Position numbers and translations under genes: made by a program
Assembly (NCBI RefSeq): GCF_004000785.1
Contig: NZ_BILX01000015.1
Coordinates: forward strand, 56,598 to 120,597
Source: Paenibacillus ehimensis NBRC 15659
Lineage (GTDB): Bacteria > Bacillota > Bacilli > Paenibacillales > NBRC-103111
DNA length: 64,000 nucleotides
Reading direction: 5' to 3'
Shown: positions 42,867-51,833 of the stretch, in pieces
Numbering within the stretch: position 1 is the first letter of the stretch
Layout of the letters: every line of letters begins with the position of its first letter
Notes under the pieces: generated by a model
What the model was told of the DNA's origin: nothing
The model's database searches: none
What the model saw: the letters and a program-made list of their open reading frames with translations, nothing else

Positions 42867-42890
42867 GAACATTCCAAAGGAGCTGAATGC

Positions 42891-45116
42891 ATGATCATCG
42901 TAAAACGGGACGGCACGAAGGAAGAACTCGTGTTCGCAAAAATGAAAAAAGTCATCGACTTCGCGTGCGAAGCTTATCCGGAATGCGATCCGCTCGAGCT
43001 GGAAACCGCTCTCCTGCCCTTGTTCCGCAACGGGATTACGACCAAGGAAATCCAGCGCCTGCTCATTCAGGTGGCCGTGGAAAAAACAAGCGTCGAGCAG
43101 CCGAACTGGCAGTATGTCGCCGCCAAGCTGCTTTCCTACGATCTTTATAAGGAAGCCCGCTTAAACCGCAAATACGGCCATTTCGGCTATGGCGATCTGT
43201 ATTCGTTGATTACCTATTTGACCGATATGGGCTTGTACGGCAAATACATTCTGGAGCATTACAGCCGGGAAGAAATTCAGGAGCTCGGCGCTTACATCAA
43301 GCCGGAGCGCGATTACCTGCTGAACTACATCGGCCTCAAAACGCTCGCCGACCGCTATCTGATCAAGGGGCTGGACAAAGAAGTGCTTGAGCTGCCGCAG
43401 GAGCTGTTCATGGGCGTTGCGATGCACCTGGCCATGAAGGAAACAGATAAGCTGCGTTGGGCGAAGCAGTTCTACGACGTGCTCAGCAATCTGGAGATGA
43501 CGGTGGCGACTCCGACGCTGGCGAACGCCCGCAAGCCTCTGCATCAGCTCTCCAGCTGCTTTATCGATACGGTGCCGGACAACCTGTGGGGCATTTACAA
43601 TGTGGATCAAAGCTTTGCGCAGGTATCCAAGCACGGCGGCGGCATGGGCATCTATGTCGGCAAAGTGCGCAGCCGCGGCTCCAACATCCGAGGATTCAAA
43701 GGCGTCGCCGGCGGCGTCGTGCCTTGGATCAAGAACTACAACAATACGGCCATCGCCGTCGACCAGCTTGGCGTCCGTTCCGGAGCCGTCGCCGTCTACC
43801 TCGACGTGTGGCATAAGGATATTTTGGACTTCCTGAACCTGAAGACGAACAACGGCGACGACCGGATGAAAGCCCATGACATTTTTCCGGGCGTCTGTAT
43901 CCCCGATCTGTTCATGAAAACGGTCGAGGAGCGCGGCACGTGGTACTTGTTCGATCCGCACGAAGTGCGCAAGGTCAAAGGCTACTCCATCGAGGATTCC
44001 TGGGGCGAGGAATTCGAAAGCCGCTACTGGGATTGCGTGAACGACGACAAACTGTCGAAGGACGAAATTCCGGCGATCGACATCATGAAGCGTATCCTGA
44101 CCAGCTCGTTCGAGACCGGCACGCCGTTCGTGTTCTTCCGCGATACGGTGAACCGCGCCAACCCGAATAAGCACAAAGGCATGATCTACTGCTCGAACCT
44201 GTGTACCGAAATTTGCCAAAACATGAGCGCCACCGAAATGATCCAAACGGAGCACGAGGACGGCATCATTACGACGAAGATGAAAAGCGGGGATTTCGTC
44301 GTCTGCAACCTGTCTTCGACCAACCTCGGCCGCGTCTACACGAAGGAAGACATCGAGCGCGTCGTTACGACGCAGATGCGGATGATGGACAACGTCATCG
44401 ACCTGAACTACTACCCGATTCCGCAAGCGGAAATTACGAATAAAAAGTACCGTGCGGTCGGCCTTGGCTCCAGCGGATATCATCAAATGCTGGCTCAGCT
44501 CAAAATTCAATGGGAATCCGACGAGCATGTGCAGAAAGCCGACGAAGTGTACGAGTGGATGAACTATTACGCCATCAAAGCGTCGATGGAAATCGCCAAA
44601 GAAAAAGGCGCCTATCCCGTATTCGAGGGCAGCGAATGGCAGACCGGCGCTTACTTCGAAGCCCGCGGCTACAACAGTCCGGAATGGCTGGAATTGAAGG
44701 AGCAGGTCGCGAAGCACGGCGTCCGCAACGGCTGGATGTTCGCCATCGCGCCGACGGCATCCACCTCGCTCATCGCCGGCTCGACGGCCGGAATCGACCC
44801 GATCTTCAACAAGTTTTTCGTCGAGGAGAAGAAGAACGCCGTCATCCCGCAAACCGCGCCTAACCTGAACCCGGAGACGATGTGGTTCTATAAGGAAGCG
44901 CACCGGATCGACCAGCACTGGAGCATCCGCGCCGCCGGCGCCCGTCAGCGCCATATCGACCAGTCGCAATCGTTCAACCTGTACATCACACCAGAGCTGT
45001 CCGCGCGCGAGTTTCTGGAAATGTACATGGCCGCTTGGAAGCACGGCCTGAAAACCGTTTACTACTGCCGCAACAAAAGCCTCGAAGTCGAGGATTGCGT
45101 AAGCTGCAGCGCTTAA
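42891..45116 (+). CDS. nrdA: Class Ia ribonucleotide reductase, alpha subunit
   Basis: 741-aa catalytic subunit reducing ribonucleoside diphosphates to deoxy forms. N-terminal ATP-cone (IIVKRDGTKEELVFAKMKK, residues 1-90), then the ten-stranded barrel: LSSCFIDTVPDNL with the first active-site Cys, CSNLCTEI with the radical Cys, NLSSTNLGR, and the C-terminal redox pair C736-VS-C739. AAAGGAGCTGAATGC precedes the ATG. It acts with NrdB encoded 295 bp downstream. The ATP-cone implies allosteric control by dATP. Control by NrdR and leader structures is suggested by the upstream region. Confidence 0.
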   Translation: MIIVKRDGTKEELVFAKMKKVIDFACEAYPECDPLELETALLPLFRNGITTKEIQRLLIQVAVEKTSVEQPNWQYVAAKLLSYDLYKEARLNRKYGHFGYGDLYSLITYLTDMGLYGKYILEHYSREEIQELGAYIKPERDYLLNYIGLKTLADRYLIKGLDKEVLELPQELFMGVAMHLAMKETDKLRWAKQFYDVLSNLEMTVATPTLANARKPLHQLSSCFIDTVPDNLWGIYNVDQSFAQVSKHGGGMGIYVGKVRSRGSNIRGFKGVAGGVVPWIKNYNNTAIAVDQLGVRSGAVAVYLDVWHKDILDFLNLKTNNGDDRMKAHDIFPGVCIPDLFMKTVEERGTWYLFDPHEVRKVKGYSIEDSWGEEFESRYWDCVNDDKLSKDEIPAIDIMKRILTSSFETGTPFVFFRDTVNRANPNKHKGMIYCSNLCTEICQNMSATEMIQTEHEDGIITTKMKSGDFVVCNLSSTNLGRVYTKEDIERVVTTQMRMMDNVIDLNYYPIPQAEITNKKYRAVGLGSSGYHQMLAQLKIQWESDEHVQKADEVYEWMNYYAIKASMEIAKEKGAYPVFEGSEWQTGAYFEARGYNSPEWLELKEQVAKHGVRNGWMFAIAPTASTSLIAGSTAGIDPIFNKFFVEEKKNAVIPQTAPNLNPETMWFYKEAHRIDQHWSIRAAGARQRHIDQSQSFNLYITPELSAREFLEMYMAAWKHGLKTVYYCRNKSLEVEDCVSCSA

Positions 45117-45246
45117 ACGAACTACCAACAATCCGTTAGGGCCGGGCGCGCTTGAGCGCCCCTCCCCAACGAAAAAGACCGGAGTTCGCGGGCGGCAGAG
45201 CGAAGGGCGCCGCCCAATGAACTCCAACGCTCTAAACGTAAAGCGT

Positions 45247-45286
45247 GTACATAAGACTCTTTGCAGCTGCAAAGAGTCTTATGTAC
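45247..45286. repeat. Perfect 40-bp palindrome between nrdA and nrdB
   Basis: GTACATAAGACTCTTTGCAG followed directly by its exact reverse complement. No T-run follows, so it is not an ordinary terminator. It may stabilise the nrdA mRNA end, act as an RNase III site, or be a small mobile palindrome. Confidence 0.
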
Positions 45287-45345
45287 GAAAGCGATCCACC
45301 ATCAAACATCACTCACCTGCACGTTGTCGAACCAACGACAGCTTT

Positions 45346-45400
45346 GGGGGTCCAGGGGGCAGCGTCCCCTGGGGTCCCCCTTGCAGGGGGATTTAGGGGG
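45346..45400 (+). repeat. G/C-run repeat before nrdB
   Basis: Runs of G and C form the hairpin CCAGGGGGCAGCGTCCCCTGG and then GGGGTCCCCCTTGCAGGGGG. The last block AGGGGG (45395-45400) is the only Shine-Dalgarno-like sequence for nrdB. This type of sequence is dispersed in many genomes as an intergenic repeat. Confidence 0.
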
Positions 45401-45411
45401 TAGACCAACCA

Positions 45412-46449
45412 ATGGAGCTTCAAAAGAAAAAGCTTTTTAACGAGCACGGCGACCGGGATTGGGGCAAGCGCCGCATGATCGGCGGCAACACGACGAACCT
45501 GATCGAGCTGAATAACGTCAAATACGACTGGGCCACCAAAATGTACCGCACGATGATGAACAACTTCTGGATTCCCGAAGAAATCCCGCTCGCGCAGGAT
45601 GCGAAGGACTACAAGTTCCTTTCGCCCGAGGAACGCCAAAGCTACGACAAAATCATCAGCTTCCTGATCTTTCTCGATTCGCTGCAAACGGCCAACCTGC
45701 CGAATATCAACGAGTACATCACGGCTCCGGAAGTCAACCTGTGCCTGACCGTGCAGACGTTCCAGGAAGCTGTGCACAGCCAGAGCTATTCGTACATCCT
45801 CGACAGCGTCTGCTCGGCGGAGGTGCGCGACGACATCTACAACCAATGGCGCGAGGACAAGCATTTGCTGCGCCGCAACCGGTTTATCACCGACCTGTAC
45901 GAACGGTTCATCGAGACGCCTTCGACGGAAAACCTGATGCGCACCATCATGGCCAACTACATTCTCGAAGGCATCTATTTTTACAGCGGCTTCAGCTTCT
46001 TCTACGCGCTCGGACGCCAAGGCAAGATGCTCGGCACCGTCTCGGAGATCAAATACATCCAGCGCGACGAGCTGACGCATCTGGCGCTGTTCCAGAACAT
46101 TTTCCGCGAAATCCGCAAGGAAAATCCGGAGCTGTTCACGGACGAGCTGATCGAAGACCTGCGCCAAATGATGAAGACGGCCGTCCAGCACGAGATCGAA
46201 TGGGGCCAATACATCACGAACAACAACATTCACGGTCTGAGCAACGACATCATCGACCAGTACATCAAATATTTGTCCAACGAGCGCCTGCGCAAGCTCG
46301 GCCTGGAAATTTTGTACCCCGAAGTCGTCGAGCATCCGATGAAGTGGGTCGAGACGTTCAGCAACATGAACAGCATGAAAACGGACTTTTTCGAGCAAAA
46401 GGTGACCAACTACAGCAAATCGTCCAACTTGAACTGGGACGATCTGTAA
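45412..46449 (+). CDS. nrdB: Class Ia ribonucleotide reductase, beta subunit
   Basis: 345-aa ferritin-like radical-generating subunit. Iron ligands appear as FLDSLQT (Asp), FQEAVHSQSY (E-x2-H), then ANYILEGIYFY (Glu) and RDELTHLALF (E-x2-H); the Tyr in HSQSYSYIL is in the place of the radical tyrosine. The C-terminus NYSKSSNLNWDDL is the tail that docks in NrdA. Size is normal. The ribosome site is weak and is supplied by the G-rich repeat upstream, 11 nt from the ATG. Confidence 0.
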   Translation: MELQKKKLFNEHGDRDWGKRRMIGGNTTNLIELNNVKYDWATKMYRTMMNNFWIPEEIPLAQDAKDYKFLSPEERQSYDKIISFLIFLDSLQTANLPNINEYITAPEVNLCLTVQTFQEAVHSQSYSYILDSVCSAEVRDDIYNQWREDKHLLRRNRFITDLYERFIETPSTENLMRTIMANYILEGIYFYSGFSFFYALGRQGKMLGTVSEIKYIQRDELTHLALFQNIFREIRKENPELFTDELIEDLRQMMKTAVQHEIEWGQYITNNNIHGLSNDIIDQYIKYLSNERLRKLGLEILYPEVVEHPMKWVETFSNMNSMKTDFFEQKVTNYSKSSNLNWDDL

Positions 46450-46478
46450 GCCGGCTCCCCTACGCTTACCGACTAACG

Positions 46479-46529
46479 AAAGCATCCCGCTTCCTTTGCC
46501 TTTGCGGCAGCGAAGCGGGATGCTTTTTC
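46479..46529. terminator. Bidirectional terminator after nrdB
   Basis: GAAAGCATCCCGCTTC (46478-46493) pairs with GAAGCGGGATGCTTTTTC (46512-46529). It serves nrdAB and the convergent chemoreceptor gene. Confidence 0.
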
Positions 46530-46545
46530 GTGTATTCCATCTGCT

Positions 46546-48102
46546 TTATAAAGAAGACATATGCTTTTTCCGTTCCGTTTGCAGCTCGTGGCAGATCGTC
46601 TCCAGCTCCTTGGCGAGCCGCGTCAGCCCTTCCGTCGAAGCGGTAATCGACTCCATCGCCGACAGCTGCTCTTGCGACGAGGAGAGCACATGATTCGCCC
46701 CTGCCGCACTGTCGTCGGAAATGCGCGCCACCTCGTTCAAGGCGGCCGTCACCTGCTCCGACCCTGCCGACATTTGCTGGGCAGCCGCCGAAATATCCTG
46801 GATTTGATCGCATACTTTTTTCGCTTCGTCTACGATGAGGCGGAATACATCCCCGGCTTCGTTCACCGCCGTATGGCTCGTTTCGACCTGACCGGCGCTT
46901 GCGCGCATTACCGATACGGCCGATACCGTCGCCTGCTGAATCTCTTCGATCAGCTGCGTAATTTGTCCCGCCGACGCCTCCGCTTGCTCCGCGAGCTTCC
47001 GGACCTCGCGCGCCACCACGGCGAAGCCTGCTCCGTGCTCTCCCGCCCGGGCCGCTTCGATGGCAGCATTCAGCGCAAGCAGGTTCGTTTGGGAAGCGAC
47101 CCCGGAAATCAGCGTAGCGATCTCCCCGATTTCGACGGACTGCTTTTCCAATCGCTGTAACGCCGCAGACACTTCCGTCGAGGAGCTCTTCAAAGCGCCG
47201 AGCTGCGATACCGCGTGGCCGATCGTGTCGTTGCCTTTTTCCGCTTCCTCCACCATGCCGAGCGACGCTTCCGAGACGGTCGCTGACGATTCGGCCACGC
47301 GCTGAATGCCGATCGACATCTCTTCCATGGCACGTGCGCTGTCTTTGCTGGTTTGCGCCTGCTCTTCCGTTCCCGTCGCCATCTTTTCCATGGAGGTCAT
47401 GATCCGGCGGTTTGCCAGCAGCGTCTGCTCGGTGTTCTCATTGAGCCGTCCGACATAATCCACGAGCTGCTCGGAGCTGTCCGTCAGCTTGTTGAGAATG
47501 TTGCCGAGCAGCTTCTGCTTCTCCTGCTTGTCCGCTTCGAGCATCGCCACGGTTTCCTTTTTCTTGGTGATTTGCCATACGGTGGTTCCCGCTGTCAGCA
47601 GAAGGAACACGGCATGAATCGCCAGCATCTCGATTTCGTACCCGTCCTTGCCGAACACAAGCTCCGAATACAGCCAGTAAGCGGCGATGTATTGCAGGGC
47701 GAACAAAGCCGTCATAATCCAAATCAGCTTCGTATCTTCATAGAAGGCCATCAGCGCGATAACCATGAAGATCGAGAAATAAAATTCGACCATCCCGCCC
47801 GATCCGACGATCATCGCCATGCTCGTGAATGTCATGGACAGCGCATTAAAAAGCGGAACGTAACGTTGACGCCCCCGCCAAAATAACAGCGCAGCGACGA
47901 CTAACAGGAGCAGCGGAGCCCCCAAAAACACATTAAGCAGCACCTCGTAAGCCAGCAAATCGTGCTCGGATTTAAATACATGCAGCCATCGGAACAAGGC
48001 GCATGCGAGCACGGCCAACAAATACGTTCCGAACGTCACCGGCAAGGTCATCCGGTTTTTAATCGCCAACACATCGGGCTTCGTGGATAACAAAAAGCTC
48101 AC
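46546..48102 (-). CDS. Methyl-accepting chemotaxis protein
   Basis: 518 aa. Five or six membrane helices in residues 20-190 with short loops and no large extracellular sensor domain, no HAMP domain, then a helical signalling domain; the hairpin tip [20 protein letters not shown] is at about residues 336-355, followed by [17 protein letters not shown], the CheA/CheW contact region. The signal is probably sensed in or near the membrane. GTG start at 48102 has only a weak ribosome site (AGGAT), so a later start such as MTLPVTFG near 48051 is possible. No che genes are nearby. Confidence 0.
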   Translation of the reverse strand: MSFLLSTKPDVLAIKNRMTLPVTFGTYLLAVLACALFRWLHVFKSEHDLLAYEVLLNVFLGAPLLLLVVAALLFWRGRQRYVPLFNALSMTFTSMAMIVGSGGMVEFYFSIFMVIALMAFYEDTKLIWIMTALFALQYIAAYWLYSELVFGKDGYEIEMLAIHAVFLLLTAGTTVWQITKKKETVAMLEADKQEKQKLLGNILNKLTDSSEQLVDYVGRLNENTEQTLLANRRIMTSMEKMATGTEEQAQTSKDSARAMEEMSIGIQRVAESSATVSEASLGMVEEAEKGNDTIGHAVSQLGALKSSSTEVSAALQRLEKQSVEIGEIATLISGVASQTNLLALNAAIEAARAGEHGAGFAVVAREVRKLAEQAEASAGQITQLIEEIQQATVSAVSVMRASAGQVETSHTAVNEAGDVFRLIVDEAKKVCDQIQDISAAAQQMSAGSEQVTAALNEVARISDDSAAGANHVLSSSQEQLSAMESITASTEGLTRLAKELETICHELQTERKKHMSSL

Positions 48103-48183
48103 ATCCTATTCACTAAGGTCGAAGCTATATTCTTTATCACATATTATATCGGTCGGAAGTCCTATTTTTTATAGGTAAAAATG

Positions 48184-48212
48184 AAAAAACCGTGACAAGT
48201 CGCCGTCACGGT
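48184..48212 (-). terminator. Terminator after the Hpt-REC-GGDEF-REC gene
   Basis: ACCGTGAC/GTCACGGT stem with an 8-nt loop followed by TTTTTT on the minus strand, beginning one base after the stop codon. Confidence 0.
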
Positions 48213-48213
48213 C

Positions 48214-49935
48214 TCAGCTTAAATCCAGTAATTCCTTCACCTTGAGCTCCAGCTCAACCATGGAAAACGGTTTGTGCATATAAGCATTCGCTCCGAGCTG
48301 CATCCCCCGGCTCGTATCCTCTTCCCGGCTGCGCCCCGAAAGAACGAGCATTTTCGTATGGGGCGGCCGCGTGCCGCGGTCCCTCATCCGTTCGAGCATG
48401 CCGTACCCGTCGAGACGCGGCATCACGCCATCGAGAATACACAGATCGACCGGGCTGCCGAGCAGCTCCAGATAAGCCTCTTCCCCATCGGCCGCCTCCT
48501 TGAAGTCGATCGGCAGATGCTTGAGCTTCGCCATTAGAATCGAGCGCAAAATGTTATCGTCGTCGGCAATCAGCACTGTCTTGCGCGCCTCCGCGTCCGA
48601 CTCCGCGCCGGCCGCATCGCCGGTATACAGCATCACCCGGTTGCGGCCGTTTTGCTTGGCCTCGTACATCGCATCGTCCGCCCGTCGGATCCACTCGCTC
48701 AGAGCAAGGTCGGGCCGCCATTCCGAAACGCCGGCCGAGAACGTAATGTGGAACGACTGGCCCTCGTTCTGCGCCACAGGACCTTGATGCGTGAGCCTCA
48801 GGATGCCTTCGATCGTCTTTTTGGCGTCGGCGGCGGACGTGCCTGGCAGCACTACCACGAATTCCTCGCCCCCGAAGCGGGCGATCAGATCCGTAGCGCG
48901 CAGATTCGCCTGCAGCAGATGGGCGAGGCCCTGCAGCACCAAATCCCCGACCGGATGCCCGTACGTATCGTTGATCGATTTGAACCGGTCGATATCGATG
49001 AATACCATCGAGATCGTTCCGGGATACCGTGCGACGCGCTGCAGCTCGACTTGAATTTGATGGTCGAAATACCGGCGGTTGTACACTCCCGTTAACGGAT
49101 CGCGGAACGCCATTTGCTCGAACGTCTTGGTCCGCTTGAGCAAGCTGTAGATGCGGGCGGCCAGCTCCTCATATTGAAACGGCTTGACCACATAATCGTC
49201 CGCGCCCAAGTAGAAGCAGCGGACCTTGTCGTACACGTCGCTGCGCCCGGACAGCACGATCAAAGGCACGAGCTTCAAATTCGGGTCTTCCTTCAAAAAT
49301 TCGAACAGCTCGTAGCCGCTGTCCGGGTGCATCATCAGATCGAGCGAAATCAAGTCGTACGAACGCTCCCGGATCAGCCGCTGCGCCGATTGGACGTCTG
49401 CGGCATCATCCACCTCGTAGCCGTCCAGCTTCAGACGCCGGACCAGATAAGCCCGCAGCACTTCGTCATCGTCGATCACAAGCAGCCGTTCGCCCTGCGG
49501 AGGCGTGAGGGTACGCTGCAGCTGCTCCTGCTGCTCATCCAGCTCCAGCTCGCGTGTGGTGGTATCGATCTCCAATTCCAATTCGAGCACCAGCGCAAGG
49601 GAAGCCTGCGAGCACATCCGAAACCGCGTGCGAACCGACGGCTCCGTCAATGCTTCCTCGTCCTGCGACCATTCCCAGTGCTCGACCAATTTCTCGGCGA
49701 GCGTCCCGATACGCATAAAACCGAACATCGGCGCGCTGCCTTTCAGCGTATGCACGATACGGTAAAACCGGCGGGCCGTCTCGGACGCATCCTCCGGCTC
49801 CGCATCCTCGGTCCAATACCGCAGCTGCTGGAGCTGCTTGTTCAGCTCGTGAATATATTTTTTCCGGCCTTCCTTCAGCAGCCGGGCCTCTCGTTTCATC
49901 CGGTCGTCAGAGGGTGTTTGATGCAAAGCCTTCAC
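48214..49935 (-). CDS. Hpt-REC-GGDEF-REC signalling protein
   Basis: 573 aa, cytoplasmic. Hpt domain at residues 25-110 with the phosphorylatable His62 (IVHTLKGSAPMFGF); receiver 1 at about 150-268 (LLVIDDDEVL, phosphoacceptor D199 in ISLDLMM, KPFQ); diguanylate cyclase at about 275-440 with GGEEF at 355-359; receiver 2 at about 453-571 (VLIADDDNILR, D502, KPFS). It should receive phosphate through Hpt and control c-di-GMP synthesis. GTG start at 49935 with GGAGACGGGAA upstream. The response regulator gene is 29 bp upstream and co-transcribed. Two receivers plus Hpt in one chain is uncommon. Confidence 0.
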   Translation of the reverse strand: MKALHQTPSDDRMKREARLLKEGRKKYIHELNKQLQQLRYWTEDAEPEDASETARRFYRIVHTLKGSAPMFGFMRIGTLAEKLVEHWEWSQDEEALTEPSVRTRFRMCSQASLALVLELELEIDTTTRELELDEQQEQLQRTLTPPQGERLLVIDDDEVLRAYLVRRLKLDGYEVDDAADVQSAQRLIRERSYDLISLDLMMHPDSGYELFEFLKEDPNLKLVPLIVLSGRSDVYDKVRCFYLGADDYVVKPFQYEELAARIYSLLKRTKTFEQMAFRDPLTGVYNRRYFDHQIQVELQRVARYPGTISMVFIDIDRFKSINDTYGHPVGDLVLQGLAHLLQANLRATDLIARFGGEEFVVVLPGTSAADAKKTIEGILRLTHQGPVAQNEGQSFHITFSAGVSEWRPDLALSEWIRRADDAMYEAKQNGRNRVMLYTGDAAGAESDAEARKTVLIADDDNILRSILMAKLKHLPIDFKEAADGEEAYLELLGSPVDLCILDGVMPRLDGYGMLERMRDRGTRPPHTKMLVLSGRSREEDTSRGMQLGANAYMHKPFSMVELELKVKELLDLS

Positions 49936-49964
49936 TTCCCGTCTCCGGTATAAATTTCTATCGG

Positions 49965-50348
49965 TTAACGCGCATCGCGCCGGATCAGCTCTTCCACGGT
50001 ATCCAGCAGCTGCAGCGGACTGAACGGTTTCACGATATACTGCGTAACCCCGGCCGCTTTGGCTCGTTCACGGTCCTTATCCAGCGCTTTGGCCGTCAGA
50101 AGAATGACCGGCGTGTCCGCGTTCGGATTCGCATGGCCGCGCAGCCATTCGCAAACCTCCACTCCGGTGCGTTCGGGCATCATATAGTCCAGGATGATTA
50201 AGTCGAACGGCTGCTCCTGCAAATAGGAGAGCGCTTGCGCCCCGTCCTCCGCTTCGGTAAGCTCGTAGCCTTCCTCGGCCAGCGTTTCCGTCAACAAGAA
50301 CCGCAAGGCCGCTTCGTCGTCGGCCAATAAAATTTTGTAAGGTGCCAT
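49965..50348 (-). CDS. Single-domain response regulator
   Basis: 127-aa CheY-like receiver without an output domain: YKILLADDEAALRFLLTETL with the acidic pocket, phosphoacceptor Asp in LIILDYMMPERTG near residue 53, and the conserved Lys in YIVKPFSPLQLL. It probably passes phosphate to or from the Hpt domain of the adjacent downstream gene. ATG 50348 is preceded by AAGGAGCGTTCG. No histidine kinase is encoded in the window. Confidence 0.
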   Translation of the reverse strand: MAPYKILLADDEAALRFLLTETLAEEGYELTEAEDGAQALSYLQEQPFDLIILDYMMPERTGVEVCEWLRGHANPNADTPVILLTAKALDKDRERAKAAGVTQYIVKPFSPLQLLDTVEELIRRDAR

Positions 50349-50442
50349 AAGCCCTCGAACGCTCCTTCATGGTGCATGTTCTATGAAAATCATTATAGCA
50401 CGGATGATTGTCGTATGGTTACAGAGAACTTTTTAATCACAT

Positions 50443-50480
50443 ATAGTCCTTAAGAACCATATGTAAACCAAAAGGACTAT
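50443..50480. promoter_or_regulatory. Inverted repeat between divergent genes
   Basis: ATAGTCCTT (50443-50451) and AAGGACTAT (50472-50480), 9-bp perfect arms, centred between the response regulator and the 127-aa gene. An operator is plausible; no T-run follows. Confidence 0.
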
Positions 50481-50560
50481 GTTACGATAAAAACACTTCT
50501 AAATTTGATGAAAATTTTACTTTTACCGAGCATTTTTTCCTAGCTGAAAGGAAGGGCAAC

Positions 50561-50944
50561 ATGAATCCCGTGGACCATCTGATCAAAAAAGTATGCAAGT
50601 ACGTTTCGTTCGGCCAGCCCGTTTCGTCCGGGTCCTTGGTAAGCCAGCGCTCGTCTGACCCGCGCATGCCGATGCAAGCATTTTATTTGACACTCCAGCC
50701 CAAAAGCGAACAAGAGCATTATTATCATGAGGTTTGGCTGAAAAAAGAAGGCTCGTTTGCCATCACCGAGGCGTGGTACAAAGACAGCACGGTCACCCGA
50801 AGCCTGGTTCAAGACAATATTTCTTATGAGCAGCTGATCAACGCGATCGGCGAGGAGCATTCTCATCATGTCGTTCTGCGGATGACGGAGATTGTCAAGA
50901 AGTCGGAACGGGAGGACTGGAGACCGTACGCCAGACGGGCTTGA
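50561..50944 (+). CDS. Conserved-looking protein, function unknown
   Basis: 127-aa soluble protein. MNPVDHLIKKVCKYVSFGQP begins it; AFYLTLQPKSEQEHYYHEVW and VRLM-like C-terminal pieces follow, ending in a basic tail (EDWRPYARRA). GAAAGGAAGGGCAAC precedes the ATG. No catalytic motif, membrane segment or signal peptide. It is divergent from the two-component genes and converges on the cyclotransferase-like gene 11 bp away. I do not recognise the family. Confidence 0.
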   Translation: MNPVDHLIKKVCKYVSFGQPVSSGSLVSQRSSDPRMPMQAFYLTLQPKSEQEHYYHEVWLKKEGSFAITEAWYKDSTVTRSLVQDNISYEQLINAIGEEHSHHVVLRMTEIVKKSEREDWRPYARRA

Positions 50945-50954
50945 TTGGGGAGTT

Positions 50955-51404
50955 TCAAAGCATGCTGCCAAGCTCTTGCTTCCTGCGGGCATATTCGCGC
51001 CAGGATCCGCCGTGAATGCGCGGATATCCCCGCGGCTCCTTCCACAGGTAGATCCAGCCCTCGCACTCTTCCCGACGGCTGTCGCGCACCCAGACGCGTT
51101 CATAATCGTTCCGGGCGCCGGGTCCGTAATACTCCTCCAGTTCGTCCATCCGATTCAGACCTTCCTGCGTCACGACCAGCCATTCGCCTTCGACGTCCGT
51201 CTCGCCGCCGCAGCCCGACAAGACGAGTCCGGGATAAGCTCCCGCATCGAACAAAGCGCCGCGCACCCGTCCGGGACGGACCGAGAGCACGTAAGGCGCT
51301 ACCACGTGATGATTCGATTCGCCGACCAGCAGCGTTCCATAGACGAAAACCCGGATCAGATCGGTTCCCTCCTTCAAGCAACCGGCGAATTGGTTTCCAA
51401 GCAA
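50955..51404 (-). CDS. Gamma-glutamylcyclotransferase-like protein
   Basis: About 135-149 aa of the AIG2/YtfP cyclotransferase fold: VFVYGTLLVGESNHH with the conserved YGTL loop near the N-terminus, GALFDAGAYPGLVL and the catalytic-type Glu in DELEEYYGPG. The substrate is unknown. The start is odd: AAGGAGGGAACCGAT ends just before a CTG codon (51359) that would give LIRVFVYGTL, and no ATG, GTG or TTG lies at usable distance. The TTG at 51404 is an upstream alternative whose extra residues are not family-like. Confidence 0.
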   Translation of the reverse strand: MLGNQFAGCLKEGTDLIRVFVYGTLLVGESNHHVVAPYVLSVRPGRVRGALFDAGAYPGLVLSGCGGETDVEGEWLVVTQEGLNRMDELEEYYGPGARNDYERVWVRDSRREECEGWIYLWKEPRGYPRIHGGSWREYARRKQELGSML

Positions 51405-51569
51405 CGGTTGCCGTTACTGCAAATACCATTTTCTTCTATCATACCATAAGCCAAGCTTGGGGAATCGGGTGATTTGCCCTATCTTTGAACGCCTGCCGTG
51501 TCCGAAAAAGACAAACCGGCATAAATTGTCCATAAGCCGAAGTTTAGGGGGGAAGGGGGAGAGTGCGCC

Positions 51570-51710
51570 ATGCTTAGTCCCGAAGATGCGAACAAGATCA
51601 TCCGCTTTTTGTCGGCGGCTTATTTTTGCACCGACTCGGAGGAGGCGCGGAAAGAGTTTAACCGGTTGGCCAACGAGCTGCGCAAAGCTTCCGGACAACC
51701 GGAACAATAA
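51570..51710 (+). CDS. Small protein (46 aa), function unknown
   Basis: MLSPEDANKIIRFLSAAYFC, then a helical charged end (EEARKEFNRLANELRKASG). GGGGGGAAGGGGGAGAG precedes the ATG and a clear terminator follows 17 nt after the stop, so it looks like a genuine short transcription unit. No family recognised. Confidence 0.
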   Translation: MLSPEDANKIIRFLSAAYFCTDSEEARKEFNRLANELRKASGQPEQ

Positions 51711-51726
51711 GGAACCGAAGACAAGC

Positions 51727-51752
51727 ACGCCGCTGCAGGAAGCGGCGTTTTT
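51727..51752 (+). terminator. Terminator of the 46-aa gene
   Basis: ACGCCGCT/AGCGGCGT stem with a 6-nt loop, then TTTTTG. Confidence 0.
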
Positions 51753-51770
51753 GCGCGCATAAGACAATAG

Positions 51771-51800
51771 AAAAAAGCCAAAAGCGTCCACTTCTGGCTT
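51771..51800 (-). terminator. Terminator of the CD3324-like gene
   Basis: AAGCCAGAAG pairs with CTTTTGGCTT on the minus strand, followed by TTTT; about 34 nt after the stop. Confidence 0.
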
Positions 51801-51833
51801 GTTCCGTTGCGATATGTTTCGCTATCCTTCGGG

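Noticed and set aside
43161..45272. 703-codon minus-strand ORF opposite nrdA
   Set aside because: Exact antisense of nrdA with biased composition (many Val, Arg, His, Asp); no domain, no ribosome site.
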